Below the pieces are notes generated by a model that was given only the letters and a program-made list of their open reading frames with translations, did no database searches and had not been told where the DNA came from. Below are positions 12,403 to 24,018 of a stretch of 64,000 nt of DNA, one piece after another (within the stretch, counting starts at the first letter, position 1; the number at the start of each line of letters is the position of its first letter). The DNA is from Sciurus carolinensis (lineage: Eukaryota; Chordata; Mammalia; Rodentia; Sciuridae): NCBI RefSeq assembly GCF_902686445.1, contig NC_062227.1, positions 23,242,777 through 23,306,776 of the forward strand, read 5' to 3'. Made by a program: the position numbers and the translations under genes.

Positions 12403-13200
12403 CCTTTTTATTTATTTTTTTAACCTCGAGCCTACCATGACAATGTTGTGGACAATGTGGAACCTGGAACACAGGCCTTCTGAACTTGTCAGCATCGACC
12501 AACTCTTCTTCCCCCTGCCCTGCCCCAGGCCATTCTCCCAACCCTGATTCATCCATGAGGTCCTTTCTCTACTCACAGAAAAGCACAAAAACCTAATGGA
12601 AAAGCTTCCTCTTTTAAGCTGTTCTCTTATTCTTGACTCACCGTGGTTGGCATTTCAACAGCTCCATATAAAAAGAGATTTCATGAAATACTCTAAGAAA
12701 ATAATTGCACCTCATCCTTTGTTTCTCAACTCCTTTAATCCTTTTCTCAGACATGGCCACCATAATTAAATGCAATATTCTGGATGTCAAACTAAAATTC
12801 ACAGCTTTGATAAATATTAGGTGATTAAGCTATTTATAAAATATATAATTTGAAAATCTGGCATTTCATGTGCTATGATTATTTCTTCTCCATGAAGATT
12901 AAGTGCTTAGCCACGTGGAAGGCATTGCCAGGAAGGGAAATTAATAAGGATGTTCACTTGTGAGCTTCAACTATTTCCACATTTCAAATGAGTTGAGACA
13001 GTTTATTGGAAAAAAAAAAAAAAAAAAAGAGGAGGAAAGGGAGAAAAACAGAAAAGTCCTACAAGTAAAGTGATATGTTATGCTTTTGAAAATGAGTCTT
13101 TTCCTCTCTGAATCAGTAACACTGCAAATTTGGGCACTGGGGTAGAGTCCTATTCTCAGGCAGGGATGCCCCACTGGGCAGGGCAGAGGGCATGTCCTAC

Positions 13201-13336
13201 CAGAAGGTCCACCATGTTGGGCTTGTTGTTCCTCAGCGTCTTGACAGCATGGAAGACATCCACAGTCCTCTGGTGCCGGAGCATCTCACAGACAATGCTG
13301 ATGGCACAGAATGTGCCACTGCGGCCTCCCCCATTC
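13201..13336 (-). CDS. PTPRM: PTPRM exon (136 bp): D2 P-loop arginine and closing helices
   Basis: Starts with the final base of the split leucine codon, then [18 protein letters not shown] and on to [10 protein letters not shown]. It completes the D2 signature HCLNGGGRSG; the Arg codon is 13321-13323. The helix that follows ([18 protein letters not shown]) mirrors the D1 exon of identical length at 28058-28193. The acceptor ends tctatgtcag. The donor is CTG|gtaggac, ending in phase 0, so a further exon beginning DQYKF is expected. That terminal exon of about 17 codons plus stop and 3' UTR was looked for by eye on the minus strand between 1 and 13200 and not found, so it should lie to the left of this window. 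Confidence 0.96.
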
Positions 13337-13741
13337 CTGACATAGAAGAAATGAGATGGTTGGACATTTACCTATACATGGCATCTCACACACAATCTGT
13401 GGGGATGTGTTTTCTACGTCCCACTGAGCCAGTCATGATGAAGGTTCCAGAGGTCACCAAGTACTCTACCTTAGCCAAGACAATTTCTCCATCTTAGGTC
13501 AAACAAAGGGGACAAGCTAGCCAAGTGTTTGACCCATAGCTCAATTATAAGCTCGACCTCCATTATGTTACCTGATATGGCACCTTATTGATTTTTATAG
13601 AAAGGGCCCATGTGGACAATTTTTCAATGAACAGACATCTCATCTGACATCTGCCAAGAAAATTGATAATAACTGTGGATGAGGTTCAGGGAAATATGTG
13701 GTCTTTAAAAATACCCATCATTTATCTCTAAAACATGAAGA

Positions 13742-15990
13742 CTCTTTTTAAATAAAACTTTTTATTTTGAACTAATTTTAGATGTGCAGAAACACTGCAA
13801 AAATAGCATAGAGAATTCCCTTGTATATCCAACTTCCCTGGTGTGAACATCTTATATAACCACAGTATGTCACCAAAACCAGGACAGTAACACTGCTACA
13901 ATACTACTCTTCTTTTCTGCTACAATACTATTAAAAGTATGGGCCTAAAATTTCACTGGTTTCTCCATTTATGTCCTTTTTCTAGTCCAGGATCCCATCT
14001 TGCATTTAGTTGCCATGTCCCCTTAGACTCCTCCATTGTGTTCCTGTCTTTCCCTGCATTTCTTGATCCTGACTTTTGAAGAGTCCTGATCAGTTATTTT
14101 GCTGAACATAATATGTGAAATGTAGATGTAGATGAGAAGGTACTCATGGGCCTCAGCCACACTTTGAGAAGTCATTACAAAGTACAAACATAGACTGTGA
14201 TTAGAAATAAGGCCATGCATTTTGAAAAAGAAAACTGCAGAAGGGGTTACATTCTTGAAAGGGTCATAAATTGAGGAATAAGGAATAATATCATGTCAAT
14301 CTATCTTATTCCTGGTGATGGTGACCTTGCTCATGAGTTAAGATAGTGTCTACCAGGTTTTTCACCATCAAAATTATTATCTTTCTGTTTTTAGTTAAGA
14401 CATATCTTGGGGGGCATACTATGCAAATGCCCTGTTTCTCTGCAAAGGTTTGCCCACTGATTTTTGCATCCATTGGTGGTTCATGTCTACACTAATTAAC
14501 TATGATTGTGGTAGTTGCCCAATGTAGATTTTGTATTTTTTCCTTTCTTCAATTCTAACATAGAAAAGAGGTTTCCCTTCTCTCGCATTTAAAAATGTAT
14601 TTGCTTATTTTTATTTTGTTATATATATCCGTGGGGGCATAGACTGAATACCAATTTTATTCCATGAGCTAAAATCTAGTTACATCACTATTTATCTTGT
14701 TGCTCAAATTGTTCCAGTTGTGGCCATTAGGAGTTCCACCTGGTTCTTGTGACAAATCCTATACATTTTGAAGATTTCCTTATCTTCTAGAACCAAAGAT
14801 GTTCCAACTCATCCTGTATTTCCTCTGTACCAGCTCTGGAACAAACGTCTTTCCACAGAGCTAAGGTACCTGCGTGTTTTAAACTCAATACTGCTAGCAT
14901 ACCTACAATAAACAAACATTACTGTTGATGTTTTACAGTGCTGCAGAGTGAACCCTGGGCTTGTGTGTGCTAGGCAAATGTTCTACCCCTGAATCACACC
15001 CCACCCCCAGGCCCTCTATTTTAATATAATCAAAATTTTAGTAAGTGTTTGGATTTCCCAGATGGTTTCTTATAAGAAAGAGTTGCTTTAAAAAAATGCA
15101 CATCTAAGAAAAGGCCACTCATTGCATTTGGTTGGTATGCTTTGCAAATCTATTTTAATCTCTTTGCTCTATCTTATACCTATAATAAAATTTGCAAATA
15201 GTAAATAGATATGTTGATTTTTACTAATGCATACATTATGTAACCACCATCAGATCTACACATAGACCAATGATCAGCTCCCAGGGGCCTCCCTCAAACT
15301 GCCTCCTCCTCAATACCCATAGGACCACCAAAAACAATCTGTTCTCACTTCTAGTGTTATACATTTTTTGTCCTAAAGGGCATAAATGGAATCATACAGT
15401 ATATACTCCTTTGAGTCTATCTTATTTCACTAAATTTATCAGCAACTTTCCCTGTTGTTGTCTGTCAGGAGTTTCTTCTTTCATATTGACAAGAAGAATT
15501 CCACTGAGTATTTACCTGTCCCATAGCTGTTTTCAGCTTTTAGCTATTATGAGTCTACCTGCTATAAACATGTCCTGTGTTGTATGACTTATTTCTGTGG
15601 TCATGTATCTAGGAATGGAAGGGCTTAGAGTATATGAGTGTCTAACTTTGGTAGATGCTGCCAAACAGTTCCCAAATGGTTATATGACTGTTACTTCCTA
15701 GCAGCAGTGCCTAAGGGTTCCAGTGACTCAACAGCTTCACCAACACTTGGGATCATAATTTGTCTACCTTTAAAATTTTAATCATTCAGGTGGACATACA
15801 GTGGCATCTGATCCTGGTTTTAATGTGTATTTTCCTAAAAGCTAATGATGTTCCAACTTCTCTATGCTCACTGGCTGTTTGAATAGCTTAATTTTTTTTT
15901 TCAAATAAAGTGCTTGTCAATTTTTTTCCCATTTAAAGAATTGGGGTCATCTGTCTTGTTCTAATGACTTGCAGTAGTTCTTAGACCTTC
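13742..15990 (-). mobile_element. L1M fragment (ORF2 end and 3' UTR), interrupted
   Basis: The plus strand carries the antisense sequence in order from 3' end to ORF2: TTTTAGATGTGCAGAAACAC, GTTGCCATGTCCCCTTAGAC, then GGAATCATACAGTATATACT, GGAATGGAAGGGCTTAGAGT, CTTCACCAACACTTGGGATC and a terminal CTTGTCAATTTTTTTCCCAT. The frame is fully decayed. An ID-like SINE is inserted at 14937-15013. Internal edges around 14400-15100 are uncertain. Confidence 0.7.
14937..15013 (-). repeat. ID-like SINE, short and diverged
   Basis: Plus strand CAGAGTGAACCCTGGGCTTG, TGTGCTAGGCAAATGTTCTA, CCCCTGAATCACACCCCACC is a reverse-complement ID head with altered B box. Confidence 0.7.
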
Positions 15991-16006
15991 TGGTGCTGAG
16001 TCATTG

Positions 16007-16010
<4 letters not shown>

Positions 16011-16056
<46 letters not shown>

Positions 16057-16059
16057 TAC

Positions 16060-16108
<49 letters not shown>

Positions 16109-16146
16109 GGTTCATATATATATGTATGTTATATATGTATATATAA
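16011..16146. repeat. Compound (TA)n(TG)n(TA)n microsatellite
   Basis: About 66 bases of TA with two CATA interruptions, then about 24 bases of TG at 16077-16101, then TA/TATG units to 16146. The TA parts are self-complementary. It directly precedes an ID SINE at 16182. Confidence 0.95.
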
Positions 16147-16181
16147 GAAACAAAATTCTCCTCCTACTGCTTTTCTGCTCT

Positions 16182-16273
16182 CTTTTTTTTTTTTTTTTGG
16201 TACTGGAGATTGAACCCATGGCCTTATGCTTGCGAGGCAAGCACTCTACCAACTGAGCTATCTCCCCAGCCCT
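16182..16273 (-). repeat. ID SINE
   Basis: T tract, then TGAACCCATGGCCTTATGCT, TGCGAGGCAAGCACTCTACC, AACTGAGCTATCTCCCCAGC. Reverse complement of an intact ID head; relatively well preserved. Confidence 0.9.
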
Positions 16274-18198
16274 CTGCTCTCTTATTGATATCTTTTGATG
16301 AACAGAAGGGCTTCATTTTAATGGGACCCGATATATCTCTGTTTTGCTTTATGGCTAGTGTTCTGTGTCCTTTCTTGACCAGTCTATGATTACCCTGTGA
16401 TCATGAGGAGTTTCTGCCATGTTTTCCTCTAGAAGCTTTGTCGTTTTACTTTGACATTTTGATGTTCAATCCTACTGGACAGGACTCCTGGCTACAGTGT
16501 GAGTCTTCCCTGCTGGCCTACAAGTGTGTGCTGTAGGGGATCTTGCTGTGAGTCAGGTGACACAGATGTGCAGCACTGCTCCTGGACCTCCTCTCCTGCC
16601 ATTAGTCTGTCTGCACTAATATTACATTGCTTTCCTCACTGGCTTTTCCCCTAATGCTGTTGACAGTTGTTGATGACCACTGTCTATATCCAGAATTTCT
16701 AAATGTAATACCTTAATTCTTCTTTTCTGATTTCAGTAGCTAGAAGACACATATCAAGTAAAAAATTCCCTAATTAAGTACTTCCTGTCCATGGCCCAAG
16801 GAACCATTTCATTCACAGCGCCTGGAGAGCTGTCTCATGCAGGGGCTCTCTGCTCACAGCCAATAGGTGGTGCTACAATATGCTGAAGATGGTGTCCTTA
16901 TTACAGGGAGGAAGTGTGGTGCTTCCAAAGCCTTCTTTCCTGGTCAATATTAGAAGATGCCAATTTAAACTAACTTTGTTTCTTGTATAGTTTAAAAAAA
17001 AAATCTTAGATTTATAAATCTTAAAAAAAATAAATCTTCTCTCCAGACTGGAGTGTCATGCCCATTCTGATGCCAAGAGATCAAGAGGCAGCCCTGTGGT
17101 AACCTCGGGGCTTTGGAGTGGGTATGGTGGGGAGAGGGGGAGAAGGGTGGTTCTCAATGAAAAATTAAGGTGCCCTCACCAGAAGCGGAAGGGATGTCAG
17201 GCAGGTAGGGGGACAGAAACAACATGGCATGGTGATATAATTATTTAGTCTAGAGGGCCAAGGCTATCTCTTGGAAGAGCTTGTCTGTGAGGCACAATAA
17301 TTTAAGGGGTCTTTATATTTTCCCCTTCATACCTTTCCTGTGGGATGAGGCATTAGCATGTTTTTGTTTGGTGAGAATCAGGGAAGAGTTCAGAGCTCCC
17401 AGAAGGCCCTTGGGGGTGGCACAGTATGACACTTGGCACTGAGTGTTCAGAAATCTGTGCCCGTAGCCAAGTCTGCCACTTTAATTCAGGTTGGTCTGCA
17501 CTGAGTAAAACCTGAGTTTGCTTTCAATTTGGGAGAGATTGCATTGTGCTTCTAATGACATTCCCCTGAAAAGCAACACACGCTTATACTTTGAATTTCC
17601 ACAAATTTCTCTAAACATCTTCCCTAACTGCCATGACTTTTTAATTGCCTGTTCCATTAAGCCAATTCCAGCTGCATGATTAGCCACCTATCATTGTCAA
17701 TGAGAAAATGCAGGTAAAAGTACTTTGAAAAGCATGGCATTCTCTATTCACAGTTCTCAACCTTGGCTGCACATGGAAATCACTAGGAGTTTTTTAAAAA
17801 ACACTGATCCAAACTATAGCAGGCTGTAACCAAATTCTAATATACATAATCTCTGGCAAAAATCTCTCCTAAAAACCAGGAAGAGAAAGACTTCCTTTGA
17901 AATCTCTGACATGATTTTCAATAGGATTATCAAGAACTGTAATATGATGGTAAACTGATTTTGGCTGGGTGGGTTCTGCTTTATAGTATTTGCCAATTTT
18001 GTGGTGTAAATACTTCCAATGTGGATGATTTCAAGTTACCAGCATTTTAACAACCAGCTCATAAAATTTCTAAACAATGGGCTCTCAAGAGATAGGAGCT
18101 CACTAACTCCATCCACATGGTTGGCTGTTTGGATGATTGGGACAGCCCCAATCATAGGATCAATGCTTATTTTTATAATAGTGACACACTATCTGTAT

Positions 18199-18539
18199 AT
18201 CTGTATAGTTCCCCAAGGTTCTTGTATTGGAAACTTAATTCCCAAAGACATATATTAATGATAGTTGGAGATGAGGGTCTTTGGAGGGTGAATTAGGATT
18301 AGATGAGTCATAAGAGTAGGACCCTGCATGGTAGCATTAGTGGTTTTATAAGAAGAGAGGCCCAAGCTAGCACACTTGCTCTGTCTTGCCATGTGATGTC
18401 CTTGGTCAGGTTATGACATAGTGAGGAAGCCCTCACCAGATGCCAGTATCTTCCCAGTTTCCAAAACAGTGAGCTAAATAAATCTGTTATTTATAAATTA
18501 CCTGGTAATTAGTTAATGTAACAGAAAACAGACTAAGAC
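18199..18539 (+). mobile_element. MaLR-type LTR fragment
   Basis: CCCCAAGGTTCTTGTATTGG near the start, GAGGGTCTTTGGAGGGTGAA in the middle, CACCAGATGCCAGTATCTTC, GTGAGCTAAATAAATCTGTT and a CAGACTAAGAC end are typical of mammalian MaLR LTRs. Borders are approximate, and no clear target duplication was found. Confidence 0.65.
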
Positions 18540-18723
18540 CTTATCCAAAATTCTTGTTTCCTGACAAGCCAGTTGAGCATTCAGTGAGTATACTGATCAT
18601 CCCCTTTTACCCAGAGCTTCTTATTTCTTTTCCATTTAGAATGCAACAAAAGACAAAAAGTAGGAGGAGATAGCTGAGTGGGGGCCCTGGACGCTGAGAT
18701 GAAGAGCTCTGTCTGGCACTTAC

Positions 18724-18887
18724 AAGCAGTGCACAACTGTGCGACCTTCCCCACCGTTGTACTCCTCCTGCCACTTGTCCACCTGGCGGATGAGCTTCAA
18801 GAAGGAGCGCTTGGACACCGGTGTGTCCCTGTACATTGGCCAGCCCAGGAACTGGAATTGCTGTACCATCCGATATCCATCTTGGGG
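18724..18887 (-). CDS. PTPRM: PTPRM exon (164 bp): D2 degenerate WPD loop and signature cysteine
   Basis: Encodes 54 residues plus two bases, from [20 protein letters not shown] to GEGRTVVHC. The loop equivalent to WPDHGVP reads WPMYRDTP, so the general-acid Asp is replaced by Met (codon 18834-18836). The signature Cys is retained (codon 18726-18728). Loss of the acid plus the altered KNRY loop is the usual basis for the inactivity of D2 in this family. The following leucine codon is split TT|G by the next intron, exactly one codon after the Cys as in D1. The acceptor is ctctatag and the donor gtaagtgcc. Overlapping plus-strand open frames here are shadows. Confidence 0.97.
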
Positions 18888-19837
18888 CTATAGAGCATCA
18901 GGCAACAATCAGGGAGTTGAAAGAGAACAGGCATTATTTACTTCCTTAGATACCAGTGGCTGATTCCACCTACTTGATCTTCACATCAAAGAAGAGCATT
19001 ATGAAATGAGAGTCCAGCCAACAAATAACAAAGGCAGCTTCTATAGGCCTGAAGAGTTATGATTTTTAATCTCGAGCAGTTATTAAAAAAAAAAAAAACA
19101 GGTGTTTTTTATGACAGGTCACACACAAATAAGAGTAAAGCAGAATACTTAACCATTTTGCCAAAGCCAAGTGAAAAATAACAGTATGAGGACTGAGGGC
19201 ATTGTGCATTATATGGGAAAATGGCTTTGCTTTGATTACAGCAGAATTCAAGGTGAATAGCAAATTATAACCTGGAGATGTTTGTGAGCACAATATGATG
19301 TATATTACACCATGTTTCCCATGACTATGATAGAGTTTTGCTTATTGGTATGAATCTTTAGTTTAATTAATCTTTAGTCTTAATTAAATGGAATTATAGG
19401 GTTCACAAAAGTGTTGGAGTTTATGTTAGAAAAGTGACAACAGCTTTAATCTGCTATGGCTAAATCACTTCGACTGGACCCTCCATAGCCTTCTGAGTAC
19501 TCACTTCTCAGTATGTTTTCTTCCCTGGCCTTTCCCACTCCTGAGCCCTCTCTTCTCCTCTGCTTCCCTGCCTCAGCCTTCCTTTCTCCTAGACTTCTTG
19601 CTGATGGAAGGTTCCAGGCTTGGTCCTGGGGTCTCTCTCTTCTCTCTCACTTCTGAATTCCAACTCCGTTATTCTAATTCCCAGGACAAAAATATTGAAA
19701 GTTGCCCTGGAGTAACTGGAATCCTACTGGTCTACCTTCAGAATATATTTAAGTCTCTCTACTGCTCCAACTGCTACCACTCTTGTCTTACCACTGTCAT
19801 TGGCACCTGGATACTTCTCATAGCCTCCTGTGTGTCT

Positions 19838-20400
19838 CTTAACACACAAAGTCAGAGTGCTCCTCTAAAAATGCAAATTATGCTATGAAGTTCTTCTACT
19901 GAAAACCCTCTACTGGCTCCTTATTTTCTTCCAAGCAAAAGTTCAAAGCTAGTAAAGACCTGTGAGGCCCTGAAGGACACCTTTCCCCCATCTCTGCCAG
20001 TCTCCTTCCTGGTATGACACCACCAGGTCTTCTTCTCTTTGTGAGTGCCACGGCCACACCAGCCTCCCACCGTAACTGAGGTTCACCGAGAAGTCCTTTC
20101 TCAGGTCCTCTGCACTCACTGTCACTTTTGCCTAAAATAATTGTGTCACCAGGGAGCCCCATGGCTACTCCTCAGGGCTTTGCTCACATGGCACAGTAAT
20201 TTAAAACAGAGACTTGCTCTTCACATGGGTGTGGCCCTAGCATTTTCTAAATAGTCTTCCTTCTCCAAAGGGTCACTGAATAACTTTTTCTTTTTAACAT
20301 TGTTCCGGGTAGAATATAAGCTCCATAAGGTCAGGGCTTTCGAACACACTACAAACTCCTAGAACAGTGACTGATGTAGAGTAGGTGTGTTAGAAATCAG
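19838..20400 (+). repeat. L2 element (LINE-2) fragment
   Basis: CTACTGAAAACCCTCTACTG then GGCTCC, a C/T-rich coding-like middle part, and a 3' end with ATAAGCTCCATAAGGTCAGG, CTAGAACAGTGACTGATGTA and GAGTAGGTG match the L2 3' pattern. Diverged, interrupted. Confidence 0.65.
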
Positions 20401-20454
20401 TGAATGAGAACATGATGGACCACAGTACAAAGCAATACTGGCCCTGGCTCTTAC

Positions 20455-20580
20455 TCTGGCTGCGTTATAAATACGGAATATCCTGCTGATGATGTCTTCT
20501 TCTAGGTCAGCAGACACAAATTCCACCTGGATGGGGCCATGCCTGTGTACTCCATTTTCTGGCCAGTACTGAGGACATAA
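20455..20580 (-). CDS. PTPRM: PTPRM exon (126 bp): D2 beta-sheet segment [10 protein letters not shown]
   Basis: Forty-two codons, phase 0 at both ends, from [20 protein letters not shown] to [13 protein letters not shown]. It aligns with the D1 exon at 32833-32949 (YWP motif, then strands ending just before the WPD-containing exon). The acceptor used is aaattcag. A second AG occurs only 12 bases into the exon (tcctcag), but using it would delete four conserved residues, LCPQ, including part of the YWP lead-in. I therefore chose the upstream AG. The donor is gtaagagcc. No anomalies in frame. Confidence 0.95.
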
Positions 20581-23500
20581 CTGAATTTAAAACACAGAAA
20601 CATAAGGTTAATTATAAGAACACATTTACTCCTAACAGTTTAGATAAAGTCAGTATCAGACATTCAGTAATTCTCAAGACTTCCTTGATTCTCTTTCTTT
20701 TCTTTTCTTTCTATCTTTTCCTTCCAGCAAGTTGACTTGAGAACTTCCTTGTTTGCTGATTCCTCAACTCCACCTGTCCTTCTCCTGTGACACTTTTCTT
20801 CATTTTCTCAGGAAGCACCTGGGAACCAAGACCAGTTTTGCTTTCCAGGGCAGGCATAAAGATCTCTTCCACATATCCCTTCCTAGGGTCTCTCTTGATG
20901 CTGAAAAGTACCCTTAAGCCCTAGGGGAGATGCCACTAGTTGCCATTGTGAAACTGAAGGTATTTAAACTGGCACATGTACCTGTTGACATCTAGGTTTT
21001 CATCCTCCCCTGCTGGGCTTTTGGAAATCAGGCTATTTTGTGACAAAAAGCAAGGGTTGGGGTGCATTTTCGTATCTGGTCCAAGTTCTCCGAACACAAG
21101 AGCTAGGAAATCTGGTGTTGTGAGAGTAACTACTTTGCTATTTTACCTGGAGGCCACTTTGATTAAAAACACGGTTTCCAAGAATCTCAAACTTCAGGTA
21201 TTGATGCTACAAGGTAATGAGAATGTTTGCACAAAGGGAATCACGACTTAGTGGGCAGGAGTGTTTGGGGCACAGGGGTTAGGAAAGGGGTCCTTACATT
21301 TGCCACTACCCCTCCATTTTCCTAAACTTGAGGATGGTCACATTTCTTTAATCCATGAAGCCTTAATAGGTATTCAAACTTCAAAATCAAACTTCCTTCA
21401 GGACTTGGTATTCCAGTGACTTTTTGTAGAACTGTGTTTAACTTTTATCTTTCTGATTTACCTGAAGGACAGAAGGCTCATGGTGAAACAAGAGGGGAAC
21501 TACTTCATTATTTTTAAACCCATTGCTATGGGACCAAGAACAGATGAAAATCCTATTACCTCATTTTAAGCAAAATGATGTACCACAAAAGGAGAATCCA
21601 CTGGTTGAATTTCCTTTTTATTCTTTTGATAACTTTTATCTTCCAAAGTATCTAAATCTCACTATCAAATGTTACAAAGGTTGATTTATATCCAAGGTTT
21701 TAAGACAAGTTCTCAGTTAACAATGGGTCAAGAGAAACAGCATCTGTCTCCATTAGAAAGAAGTTCAAGGTTGGACCTTTTAATTTGATTAAAAATGAAA
21801 GTAGAATAACTAAGCACAGTTTTATGGTAGCTAAGTCTATTATATTTTAGAAATCGCATTTATTTTTAAACAATGCTTCTATGAAAATTTTCCTTCCTCA
21901 CTCACCAGCACTTCCTGCTGACAAATTATTAAACCGCCTTGTCAAACAATAGCATGCTAATGTTTATTTTCTTTTTAGTACCCAAGGGTACCCACTGTTA
22001 AATTTAAGCATGATGATGGGAAGCCAAGATGGCAATAAAAGCCATAACATACACATTAAACTGATGTACCCATTTTTTACTGATGGAGTTAGCTTTACTT
22101 TCTGTTTGTCCTCTCTGTTCAAGCATCTGATCAAAAGCTCCTCACTTACAATGAAGAAATATGAATGGCCTGGGCTGCACTGGGCTCTTGGCACACTGCA
22201 TCCTACACTCTGCCCAAGGAATCCATGTAGAAAATGGCTTAAATGGTGCATAACACGTCTATGAACTGGACCTATAAATACTTAAAATAGTTGAGTGCTA
22301 GTCTTGTATGGTTGCAAAGGCTTTGAGTTCAATGCTCAGTTTAGTGTTCACTAAAAGACCAAATCCCGGGAGCCTCTTTTCTCTCACTCTGAAAATCAGC
22401 TCTGTCTGCTGAATAGAATTGGAGTCTTTTTGTTTCTCCTACCACCAGTCAGTCAAGGCTTGGTTGGAGTCCAGACATTTTGGTTTCAGAATGCAGCTTT
22501 AGAATTCAAATGCTGTTGTTCATTAAGAACATGCTAGACTCACTGATGTCTTGTTCAGAAATAGGAACAAAAACAGTATATACTGCCACTTTTCAGGATT
22601 CTCATTAGCAGCATGATTCTGAACAGGAAATAAGTCCTTTATCTTGTGACTGTGACTAAAGGTTCTTGAGTTAGTGGAATTGAACTTGTGGCTCTGTAAG
22701 TTGGAAAGGCAGGATCTGTGTTTCTGTTTTGAACTGTGTGTATCTTTATAAATGGCTGCAGTCTGCCCCTCTGAGAGCATCTACAGGGAAGAGATCTAAA
22801 ATATTTAAGCTTCTTAAGCCAAAAGAACTAGATGAGAACAAGGATTATCATTATTATTTCATTAACTAGCTTTCAGGCAAGGGCCTTAACAATATAATGT
22901 AGTGCTTCCAACATAATTAAAAATCTTATAGAATAAATGTCCCTGCCAGATATAGCAGATTGATGGCAACAAAACAGATTTTAGGAAGGAGACATCTTAT
23001 CCAGGTTGGAAACTGAAATACTTCAAACCTTTTCTTTAAAAAAAAAAAAAAAAAAAAGGAAAAAAAATTCTTTGTTAGGTACGAAATTAATTCATTTCCA
23101 GAACAAGTTTATTCTTAAAACATGGTAAGTTCAAACTTCCCATAATGACCTCTGTCATGGTGGTGAAGTCTGTGATTGGAATAAATTCAGCTTAGACTGT
23201 TAGGGCCTTGGCACTAACAGTCTACTGACAGCTCCCTCTAAGGAAATGCATCAGCCTATGTTACTAATCTTGAGTCATCCCTGTCCAATTCTTTTTTTTT
23301 TTTTCCTGTTTAAGAGGAGCTACGCAAAAGGTTCATTTATCATTTGGAGCTTCTCTTATCTCCATGTCCCAGTATTATTTCTTTTTAATGTCTTTATCAA
23401 AGAGTTGACAAAACTAATTGCCATCCCTTAAACTCACTTGCTTCTTCCCACTGTCCCCACACCATGACGATCTCTACCTGCAGGCTCAAGGTGAGCTGTG

Positions 23501-23886
23501 CCAGGGAGCATGGGTGCCCCAGAGATGGAAGCAAGGGCTGGTGTCCCTTCTCCACCATCCTCTGGTTTGCTTGCTCCATTTTCAGGTCTGTGATGCTTGA
23601 GTTCCTGTTTAGCTTTGACTCTATGATCTTGTATCTCTCTAGTGGGTATTTCTATCCTTTGGGGCAGCTCAATTTTTGACCCTGTCTTGCTATGTCACTT
23701 CTACTGTCTATGACTTTGGCATATTTTTTGGTTTCTACCAACCTTCTGCTCTAGTATCAGCATCCCTAGTTCTCAATCATGAACTGGCATTTGAGCCCTG
23801 GCCCAGGGACGTGTGATGTGCAAACAAAGGACACACAGACTTGACCCAGGGGCATGAGCTCTGCCTGCAAGAATCCCGAGTCTCAC

Positions 23887-24018
23887 CTGGGCAGGATCCA
23901 CATCATTTAGCATAACCACTGATGTGCAGTGATAATCCAGGACCAGTCTCCAAAAGTCTTTGACTGTGTTTGGCAAAGGATGCTGGGTGACTATAAAAGC
24001 TGAAGGCTGTTTATAGCT
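23887..24018 (-). CDS. PTPRM: PTPRM exon (132 bp): D2 core, [19 protein letters not shown]
   Basis: Forty-four codons, phase 0 at both ends, starting [19 protein letters not shown] and ending [11 protein letters not shown]. It corresponds to the [19 protein letters not shown] region of D1, and its 3' boundary falls at the same structural place as that of the exon at 54269-54366. The acceptor ends tttgcag and the donor is gtgagactc. Its 5' boundary differs from D1: here the intron lies earlier, before SYKQ, whereas D1 is cut inside the TQ|GP turn. No stop or frameshift. Known family feature: D2 of R2B receptors folds like a PTP but has negligible activity and contributes to dimerisation and protein binding. 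Confidence 0.96.

Larger units (their letters stand above)
1..13200 (-). other. PTPRM: Last PTPRM intron (incomplete, at least 13.2 kb)
   Basis: Starts at the gtaggac donor of the exon at 13201-13336 and runs off the window. It holds an antisense-to-plus L1 5' region, an L1M 3' end (2950-3625), SINEs at 3935-4139, 4226-4323, 5809-6000 and 12200-12402, a solo LTR (6747-7184), L1 3' tails (6350-6480, 10505-10840) and L1M, MIR and L2 scraps around 7.7-8.5 kb. The stretches 4324-5800, 8864-10500 and 10841-12199 show no gene-like signal that I can support. Confidence 0.8.
13337..18723 (-). other. PTPRM: PTPRM intron (5387 bp) splitting the D2 signature motif
   Basis: Donor gtaagtgcc at the high end, acceptor atgtcag at the low end, phase 2. 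About 2.2 kb is an old L1M fragment (13742-15990) interrupted by an ID-like SINE. The rest holds a TA/TG microsatellite, an ID SINE, a possible MER5-like fragment around 17752-17830 and a MaLR-type LTR at 18199-18539. Nothing coding is seen in 16274-17750. Confidence 0.85.

Noticed and set aside
20566..20580. Alternative acceptor 12 bases inside the exon at 20455-20580
   Set aside because: Using it would remove LCPQ, which is conserved in PTP mu; the upstream AG keeps the family sequence. NAGNAG-like use cannot be excluded without RNA data.
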